Part shown: positions 58,244 through 64,000 of the stretch, one piece after another
How positions within the stretch are numbered: the stretch's first letter is position 1
Layout: each line of letters opens with the position of its first letter
Assembly (NCBI RefSeq): GCF_006345815.1
Contig: NZ_VCIG01000008.1
Location: forward strand, 1-64,000
Direction of reading: 5' to 3'
From: Ochrobactrum sp. CGA5
GTDB taxonomy: Bacteria > Pseudomonadota > Alphaproteobacteria > Rhizobiales > Rhizobiaceae
DNA: 64,000 bases
Program-made: the position numbers and the translations under genes
The notes under the pieces: model-generated
Databases searched by the model: none
What the model was told of the DNA's origin: nothing
What the model saw: the letters and a program-made list of their open reading frames with translations, nothing else

Positions 58244-59993
58244 AACGTCCCTCCGCCCTGAGTTTGGCCAATGTCAGCCCCGTGGAACCCAGAATATCGG
58301 CGAGAACCAACGAGACTCCGTTGGCCATATCGCGTCCGCCACATACCATGATCCGCGCCCCCTCCTGAATCAGCCGAGTGACGTCATCGGCTTCTTCCCG
58401 AAGAGCATGCTGCACATAGCGCGGCATTTTCCCGCGTGAACAACAGGAGCTAATGTGCGCAACTTGCCCCTTCTGCTTCCATTCACGGAGTTCGTCGCCA
58501 AAGAAAAAATCGCTATTCGTCCGGCGCATTCCAAAGAACAAATGGATCGGGCGATGTCGCGTATTGGCACGGATAAAACCCGCCAAAGGTGCGATTCCGG
58601 TTCCCGCGCCGATCAAAATCAGGGGCATGTGTGTCCGATCGTCTGCATGGAAACCGGGATTGCGGCGCAGGAAAGCGCTGATCGTATCCCCGGGCTCCAG
58701 TTCCAGGAGCTGGCAAGAGCATAGCCCACCCGGATGTTTTCTCACGACGATCTCGACAAAGCCGTCGTTGCGTCCAGTAGCCAGCGAGTAGAATCGGGGC
58801 ACGGTCGATCCCGAAGGAACGATGGCGATCAGATCGCCGGCCACAAAGCGCCCGAGTCCGTGGCCAAGCACTTGCCGCCAGAAGGAAAGCTTTGGCAAGG
58901 CAAAGCGCAAGATTGCTGCGGGTGCCTGTACTGCCGCGCCATAATCACGGCGCGACACAAGCGTGAGCGGGACGGCGGTGGGTTGAACGACCTGATGCGT
59001 GAGTTCAAGATTTATGGTCATCGCAGTACCGAGTGTCTTCCCCCATCGGGCAAAAGCCTGCGGCGACTGGCGGTCGACCGTCTCAAAGGGAATGAGCATT
59101 TTCCACCCGGCGGCCTGAGCTGTCTCCGTTACCGCCCGCGCGAAAGCGCAGTAGGCAGGAAAGCTACTGTCGCCGAACCCGAGCACAACCAGCGGAATTG
59201 TCGGATCCGCTACCTGAGGTGAGAGCCGTTCAAGGAACCCCTTGGCCGAAGCGGGCCCATCGCCATAGGTAGCGGCCAAAATGATAATGCGCCGGGCCTG
59301 CCGATAACGGCCTGGATCAAAGGCTGACATTGGCGCAGCGTGAACCGTCTGGCCAGAATTGGACAGCGCCGCATGCAATGTTGCGGCAAAACCCCATGTG
59401 CTACCGCCTTCACTGCCGACGAGAATGATCGTCTCCGCCCGTCCCGCGGCAACATTTTCGCGAATGCGCGGCCGTCCGCGACGCCCGTCGAACCAGAGAA
59501 CAACGCCCGTGCCCGCCATGACTGGTACACCAAGAGCCGCCAGGCCAAGGATCAGCGCCAGAACAGAAGCCCCCCTTCCCGTATGGAGCATATAAATGGT
59601 TTCCGACAGACGTTGCCATCCGGTCAGGCCGCTCCAGCCGAGAAGAGCGCCCGTGCCCTGATCGATATAGCCGGTGCCCCGATCGGTCTTAAGGGTGAGA
59701 ATCTCCATCGGGTTGGATGGATCGGCGAATGACAGGCTGCGCATTTCCGCAACCGATATCTGCCGCAGCGGTTCCATCGTCGCCGGAAGCGCTCCAGTCT
59801 GGCCGCTTGCCTCAGTCTGCATGACCGGCGAAACCGCACTATCAGGCAACAGATCGAAGGTGGAGGCCATCATCCACAAAGCCGTGGCCGAGGAAAGCAG
59901 CAGGCCTGCGACGGCCAGTCGGGCGACCTCGACATGCAGACGCCCGGAGAGCGGGCCACGCAGGCGCGAGAAGATTGCTGACGCTTTGAGCAA
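58224..59993 (-). CDS. PepSY/flavodoxin/FNR-type reductase, N-terminus short
   Basis: 589 aa with three parts. A PepSY-associated membrane region (LAVAGLLLSSATALWMMAS, about 28-46; VLALILGLAALGVPVMAGTGVVLW, about 145-168) comes first. A flavodoxin domain follows (ILVGSEGGSTWGFAATL, ILAATYGDGPASAKGF, VLGFGDSSFPAYCAFA). The last part is an NADPH-ferredoxin-reductase-like domain (RFYSLATGR, LILIGAGTGIAPLAGFIR, IMVCGGRDMANGV). It would carry electrons from NADPH through FMN/FAD to a membrane or periplasmic acceptor. Relatives usually have a longer PepSY start; here the frame opens at a TTG (59993), with a stop 45-50 bp upstream. Translation couples to apbE. Confidence 0.83.
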   Translation of the reverse strand: MLKASAIFSRLRGPLSGRLHVEVARLAVAGLLLSSATALWMMASTFDLLPDSAVSPVMQTEASGQTGALPATMEPLRQISVAEMRSLSFADPSNPMEILTLKTDRGTGYIDQGTGALLGWSGLTGWQRLSETIYMLHTGRGASVLALILGLAALGVPVMAGTGVVLWFDGRRGRPRIRENVAAGRAETIILVGSEGGSTWGFAATLHAALSNSGQTVHAAPMSAFDPGRYRQARRIIILAATYGDGPASAKGFLERLSPQVADPTIPLVVLGFGDSSFPAYCAFARAVTETAQAAGWKMLIPFETVDRQSPQAFARWGKTLGTAMTINLELTHQVVQPTAVPLTLVSRRDYGAAVQAPAAILRFALPKLSFWRQVLGHGLGRFVAGDLIAIVPSGSTVPRFYSLATGRNDGFVEIVVRKHPGGLCSCQLLELEPGDTISAFLRRNPGFHADDRTHMPLILIGAGTGIAPLAGFIRANTRHRPIHLFFGMRRTNSDFFFGDELREWKQKGQVAHISSCCSRGKMPRYVQHALREEADDVTRLIQEGARIMVCGGRDMANGVSLVLADILGSTGLTLAKLRAEGRYVEDVY

Positions 59994-60191
59994 ACTGCCC
60001 GCGGACAGGTTTCCGAATGTGTTTCCTCAGCCGCATCTTCATCGCGGGCAGACGGCATCGTTCTGTGACACGAGAGGAGCACAAACCGCCCGTTTCAGCG
60101 GGTCGACCATATGGAACAGAAAGAAGAACCGCGTGGAGAGTACTTTTGGCCGCGCTTGGCACACAGGTAAGCGGTTTATTGGGCTTGCGAT

Positions 60192-60205
60192 TTGATTTAC
60201 GTCAA
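60192..60205. promoter_or_regulatory. FixK/FNR-like box between flavoreductase and cysQ
   Basis: TTGATTTACGTCAA fits the FixK/FNR pattern TTGAT-N4-RTCAA. It lies in the 246-bp divergent gap, 34 bp before the cysQ ATG and about 190 bp before the flavoreductase start. It may serve either side. The same 14-mer also occurs inside cysQ at 60939-60952. Confidence 0.6.
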
Positions 60206-60239
60206 GACCTGTAAATGAATTCCTGCCTATAATTTAAAC

Positions 60240-61045
60240 ATGGATGATGTTCGCCTTCTTGCTCTTGCCGCGAAACTGGCCGAAAAGGCTGGGATGGCGA
60301 TACTTGCCATCCGGGCCCGCGATTACAAGTTTGCTGAAAAACCCGATCATTCTCCGGTAACGGATGCCGATATCGTTTCTCAGTACGTGATCCTTGAAGG
60401 GCTCAAGTCAGCAACACCCGGTATACCGGTTATCTCCGAGGAGTTTCCTGCGAAGGGGATCGGGCCGGTACCGAACGTCTTCTGGTTGGTAGATCTTTGG
60501 ACGGCACACGGGAATTTGCCGCTGGCCTTGACGAGTTTGTCGTTAATATCGGTCTTTTTAGAGGCCATAAGGTAGTACTGGGAGCCGTGGCAGCAGCGGC
60601 CAAAGGCGAAGTGTTTACTGGCATGGTGGGACGTGGAGCATGGAAGCGGTCAAAGGGAAGGGAGAAACCTATTCACGTCAACAATAGTCCTTCGGATGGG
60701 GTTATCGTTTTGACCAGTCGTCATGACGCCGATGATCCTCGCCTTCCTTCGATGCTCGCCAAGCGCAAGGTCGCAAATACGATCAAAATGGGTTCCGGTC
60801 TCAAATTCTGCTGGATCGCCGAAGGTAGAGCCGATCTATATGTGCGCCCTGGCCGTACGATGGAGTGGGACACGGCTGGTCCACAGGCCGTCCTTGAGGG
60901 CGCAGGCGGCATTGTGCTGACAGCGGATCGCAAGCCTTTGATTTACGTCAAGCCAGGCTGGGAGAACCCCTCTTTTATATGCGTGAGACAAGAGTTGCTG
61001 ACAACCATAAGCATCCGAAATGACGAACCTTCCCGCGATGAATAG
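60240..61045 (+). CDS. cysQ: CysQ-like 3'(2'),5'-bisphosphate nucleotidase, apparent frameshift
   Basis: The first frame (from ATG 60240) runs AAKLAEKAGMAILAIRARDYKFAEKPDHSPVTDADI and VISEEFP to FWLVD. The second continues DGTREFAAGLDEFVVNIGLFRG and ends with GRTMEWDTAGPQAVLEGAGG, the second metal/substrate motif (WDTAGP). The break falls exactly in the metal-binding motif DPLDGT. One extra C at 60495 gives VDPLDGTREF. It belongs to the inositol-monophosphatase family and removes pAp during sulfate assimilation. Whether the lesion is real is open. Confidence 0.82.
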
Positions 61046-61300
61046 AATTTTGAGGAAGGGGACCGTGTTTGTCCCAGCCCTGGATCGGGAGATCCTATAA
61101 CGTAGGAGGGACAGCTTCAAAACTGTCCGAAATATGGTGGGGAAGTCCATTCATTTTGTTTGGCCGGAGTCAATGGCCCCGCCTGCGATAACGCTAAACT
61201 TTAAAATAGGCGCGGAAAATATAAAAAATATCAGCGGGATCAGTTTGCAGGATGTCGGACGCATGGAGTGCTGGCAGCTACAATTGTTGGAGAGAGGTTC

Positions 61301-62824
61301 ATGGGTATTTCAAACCAAACTGATGCAATCGCCTTGTTGACCGATGTCGGCAAGCCCGGAGTTTCCGAATCTGTCGAGATCATCGACACGCATATTTCCC
61401 GGATCATTCTTGCTGGCGACCGCGCCTTCAAGATCAAGCGCGCTGTCAAGCTACCCTATGCTGACTTCTCGACGCCTGAATTGCGACTGGCAGCGTGCCT
61501 GAAGGAAGTCGAATTCAACTCCGTCACGGCGCCGGGGCTCTATCTGGGTGTCAGGCGCATTGTGCGCAATATTCAAGGTCGGCTTGTGCTGGATGGAGAC
61601 GGAGAACTGGTCGAAGCAGTGATCGAGATGAAACGCTTCGACCAGTCTCTTCTGCTTGATCGCATGGCCGCGGTCGGAAAGTTGACCGCCGAACTGATGA
61701 CTCAGACTGCGCGCATGATCGCCCGTTTTCACTCCCAAGCCCCGGTTGTGCATAGCGGCAGCGGCTCCGAAAATCTCGCGAGCGTACTCGACATCAACAA
61801 GGCTGGCTTTGCCACCAGCCACTGCTTCCGCGAAGAGGAAGTTAATATTCTAGACGGCGTGTTCCGGGAGACGCTTTCGCAGCACACCGATCTTCTGAAC
61901 CAACGTGAGGTGGGCGGCAAGGTGCGACGCTGCCACGGCGACTTGCATCTGCGTAACATCTGCTTTCTCGACGGTCAGCCCTGCCTGTTCGATTGCATAG
62001 AATTCAACGACCAGATCGCGACGGTGGACGTGCTCTACGACTTGGCCTTTCTGCTTATGGACCTGCGTCACCGTGGTTTCCCAGAACTCGCAAATCTGAT
62101 GATGAACCGGTATCTAGATGAGACGGACAACGAGGACGGTTTTGTCCTCCTGCCTTTCCTTATGGCCATGAGGGCCGCAGTGCGCGCCCATGTCACCGGC
62201 ACGCAAATCGAGGAAAGCGGCGATCTGTCGGGTTGCCTGCGCGCCGAAGCCCGTGCCTATTTCGACCTTGCCATGGAATTGCTCGAGAAGCGCCCTCCCC
62301 GCCTCATCGCCATTGGCGGGCTCAGCGGTTCGGGCAAAACCACGATCGCCGAGGCGCTCGCCGCCCATATCGGAGCGCCGCCGGGAGCCCGCATCGTGGA
62401 GAGTGACCGCATCCGCAAGGCACTGCACGGAGTGCCGTCGGAAACGCGCCTGCCGGAGGAGGCGTATCGGCCGGAAGTCTCCGACCGAGTATATGGTGAA
62501 ATGGTATGGCGTGCAGAACTCATCCTCGCCGGGGGTGGAACCGTCCTCGCGGATGCCGTCTTCGATAGACCGGCGGATCGCACCCGTATCGAAAAAGTCG
62601 CGATGAACCAGCATGTGCCATTCCTCGGCATCTGGCTGGATGTCTCTCCCGACGTGCTGTGGCGCCGCGTCGACCAACGGCGTGGCGGCCCGTCTGATGC
62701 AACGGTCGACATCCTCTCTCGACAGCTGAAAAGGAATGCAGGTGAGATTACTTGGCGCCGCTTCGATGCCGGCCGAAGCCCCGCCGATATCCTATCCGGC
62801 ATCCTGTCCGTGCCGATCAACTGA
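61301..62824 (+). CDS. Dual-domain kinase: APH-like plus P-loop kinase
   Basis: 507 aa. The N-terminal part has an aminoglycoside-phosphotransferase fold with catalytic loop RRCHGDLHLRNICFLDGQPCLFDCIEFND. The C-terminal part (from about 335) is a zeta-toxin/gluconate-kinase-like P-loop NTPase with GGLSGSGKTTIAEAL, VESDRIRKALHGV and VLADAVFDRPADR. Such fusions are annotated as bifunctional APH/ATP-binding proteins; substrate unknown. GAGAGG lies before ATG 61301, preferred to the Met at 61268. It is often part of low-oxygen regulons in alphaproteobacteria, which the nearby boxes would support. Confidence 0.85.
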   Translation: MGISNQTDAIALLTDVGKPGVSESVEIIDTHISRIILAGDRAFKIKRAVKLPYADFSTPELRLAACLKEVEFNSVTAPGLYLGVRRIVRNIQGRLVLDGDGELVEAVIEMKRFDQSLLLDRMAAVGKLTAELMTQTARMIARFHSQAPVVHSGSGSENLASVLDINKAGFATSHCFREEEVNILDGVFRETLSQHTDLLNQREVGGKVRRCHGDLHLRNICFLDGQPCLFDCIEFNDQIATVDVLYDLAFLLMDLRHRGFPELANLMMNRYLDETDNEDGFVLLPFLMAMRAAVRAHVTGTQIEESGDLSGCLRAEARAYFDLAMELLEKRPPRLIAIGGLSGSGKTTIAEALAAHIGAPPGARIVESDRIRKALHGVPSETRLPEEAYRPEVSDRVYGEMVWRAELILAGGGTVLADAVFDRPADRTRIEKVAMNQHVPFLGIWLDVSPDVLWRRVDQRRGGPSDATVDILSRQLKRNAGEITWRRFDAGRSPADILSGILSVPIN

Positions 62825-62848
62825 CATTCATCGGACATCGGATCGAGT

Positions 62849-63276
62849 TTACGGCACAACAACCACTGGGCAGGGAGCCAGGCTCACCAGCTTCTGCGAA
62901 CCACTGCCAAGCAAAAGGCGCAGGCTAGCCTGCCACGTCCCCTCCGCCCCACAACGATGGCATCAACATTCCCGCGAGAGGCCATTTCGAGGATCACCTC
63001 CGCCGGATCGCCCCAGCTCGTCCGCGCTTCAACAGCGGTGATTCCTGTTTTTGTCGCGATGTCCCTTGCCTGACAAAGCACCCGTGTCGCAAATCCCTCG
63101 ACGGCATCTGCGAGGCTTCCTTCGCTTCCTGCAAACTGTTCCATGTCCTTCGTGATGCCTCCTTCAACGGTGACTATCGACAATTTTCCGCGTAAAACCT
63201 GCGCCAAGTGCGCAGCCACCTCGGCGGCGCGCTGGGCGCTTTCCGAACCGTCGGTCGCCAGGAGATTATGCGGCAT
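62849..63276 (-). CDS. UspA-family universal stress protein, apparent frameshift
   Basis: From MPHNLLATDGSESAQRAAEVA at 63276 the UspA fold is clear: AVEARTSWGDPAEVILEMA and DAIVVGRRGRGRLA, the ATP-binding G-2x-G-9x-G(S/T) start. After the GG run 62923-62924 the expected LLLGSGSQKLV and LAPCPVVVVP lie in another frame ending at TAA (62849). One extra G there restores the full protein of about 142 residues. The uncorrected frame ends at 62884. Confidence 0.83.
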
Positions 63277-63341
63277 CGAAATTGCTCCACTCTTGATCAC
63301 ACGCCCTCGTCTAAGACGTATAGTTCACCAACACGATTCTA

Positions 63342-63637
63342 TCAGATACCAAGTGCCGCAATGGTCGCCTCGAGATCTTGCCGACACACCTTCGTCAGGT
63401 CTTTTGCGAGTTCAGCAACTACGGTCTGCTCGAGAGCTGGCGAAAACTTCCTGCGGAGTGTGCCCAGCATTCGCGGTTCCGCGATGGTCGCCGGCCGTTC
63501 GAATTCACGAGCGCGGAGACGTCGCTCAAATTCTTCGACAAGCGTGTCGCCGAACCGCGCCTCCTGATGCTTTTCCGGCGCACAATTCGCGCACGCGCCC
63601 CATCCGCTATTAGCACCCAACTCGTCTTCGCTTTCAT
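63342..63637 (-). pseudogene. Host-attachment family protein, internally deleted
   Basis: The N-terminus MKAKTSWVLIADGARARIV (from 63637) is typical of the Host_attach family (PF10116). The C-terminus in another frame, FGDTLVEEFERRLRAREFERPATIAEPRMLGTLRRK (in part) and TVVAELAKDLTKVCRQDLEATI, ends at 63342. The central 50-70 residues of the family are missing, so this is a true deletion with a frame change rather than a single-base slip. Confidence 0.75.
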
Positions 63638-63716
63638 GGCTTACACGCACTGCCATCGTTCCAGTACCATTTTCACACATGATCCCGACTAAGGTTCCTG
63701 CCCGACGGGCTGTCAT

Positions 63717-63940
63717 TCACACGACTTCCACTGCTGAAGCAGTAGGACCAGGGGTACCATCGTGCTCGGAGAACCGGTTCCCTGCCTTGCGACAGCAAGG
63801 TCCACTCCATGTCCGATATCATGCTCTAGCGGCGGAAGAACGCTCGCGTCCATCCCGGGCGAGGATGAAACCAAAGCCTTCCTACTGCATGAGCCGGGCG
63901 ATTGTGCCCCGCAATGCTCCGAGATGCGGCTTTACGCGGC
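63717..63940 (-). pseudogene. Cold-shock-domain protein, decayed
   Basis: On the minus strand the frames show ALRGTIARLMQ, an in-frame TAG, EGFGFILARDGRERS, and after frame changes FSEHDGTPGPTASAVEVV with its stop at 63717. These match the start (RGTIARL...GFGFI) and end (GPTA..VEVV) of a cold-shock-domain protein. At least one stop and one or two frameshifts break it. Upstream sequence to the window edge shows no other gene. Confidence 0.6.
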
Positions 63941-64000
63941 TGCCGTTGTTCTTGCGAACGATATCTCAACTTTCGCTGCGCAGCATCGAAGCTACCCCGA

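Overview
The window looks like an alphaproteobacterium of the Brucella/Ochrobactrum (Hyphomicrobiales) type. This rests on gene content only: an arcDABC cluster, an ackA-xfp pair, a BigR-type sulfide operon, FixK/FNR-like boxes and many insertion sequences. It reads as an accessory region, a chromosomal island or a plasmid. I see no tRNA, rRNA, CRISPR array, replication origin or integrase. At least ten IS copies of seven or eight families divide it.

Layout. 0-1 kb: end of a transposase, then an FNR/Crp-type regulator. 1.2-6.4 kb: an IS3 element split by an IS110-family (IS1111-type) element, followed 16 bp later by an intact IS66 element with an 8-bp target duplication. 6.4-11.1 kb: arginine deiminase operon arcD-arcA-arcB-arcC behind a perfect FNR box. 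11.1-14 kb: decayed transposases. 14-21.2 kb: TetR regulator, lipoprotein hydrolase, HlyD-type adaptor, double-ATPase ABC exporter, permease and a small membrane protein. 21.2-23.6 kb: an IS427-type IS5 element split by a second IS1111-type element. 23.6-27.3 kb: acetate kinase and phosphoketolase behind an FNR-like box. 27.4-33.4 kb: IS6 end, truncated IS66, IS6, then a phosphoribosyltransferase/EcfT pair cut by IS21. 33.4-47.8 kb: a GC-rich stress-tolerance island (truncated M48 protease, PsiE, three Hsp20, MarR, FtsH, ClpK/ClpG-type ATPase, an HPF-sigma fusion, HdeD, NDUFS4-like protein, rhomboid, SDH protease, thioredoxin-2, KefB). 48-51.8 kb: tiny overlapping ORFs, ISNCY and IS30. 51.9-54.4 kb: blh-bigR-tauE. 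54.6-63.9 kb: VIT transporter, P-type ATPase, ApbE, PepSY/flavodoxin reductase, cysQ, a dual-domain kinase, UspA, and decayed host-attachment and cold-shock genes.

How it works together. Three FNR/FixK-type boxes sit before arginine fermentation, the phosphoketolase/acetate kinase pair and the flavoreductase/cysQ intergenic region, so much of the window may serve ATP supply at low oxygen. The island at 33-48 kb is a protein- and membrane-quality-control cassette related to known transmissible heat-resistance loci.

The most striking structure lies in the non-coding 3' regions of the two IS1111-type elements. Each holds paired short segments that match the two sides of its own insertion site, and a second pair that matches its own two ends, all in one fixed order. 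This is the logic expected of IS110 bridge RNAs. Separately, five genes or pseudogenes are broken by a single missing base in a short G/C run, and an already decayed IS110 copy shows a sixth such loss. This suggests sequencing error rather than real decay for at least some of them.
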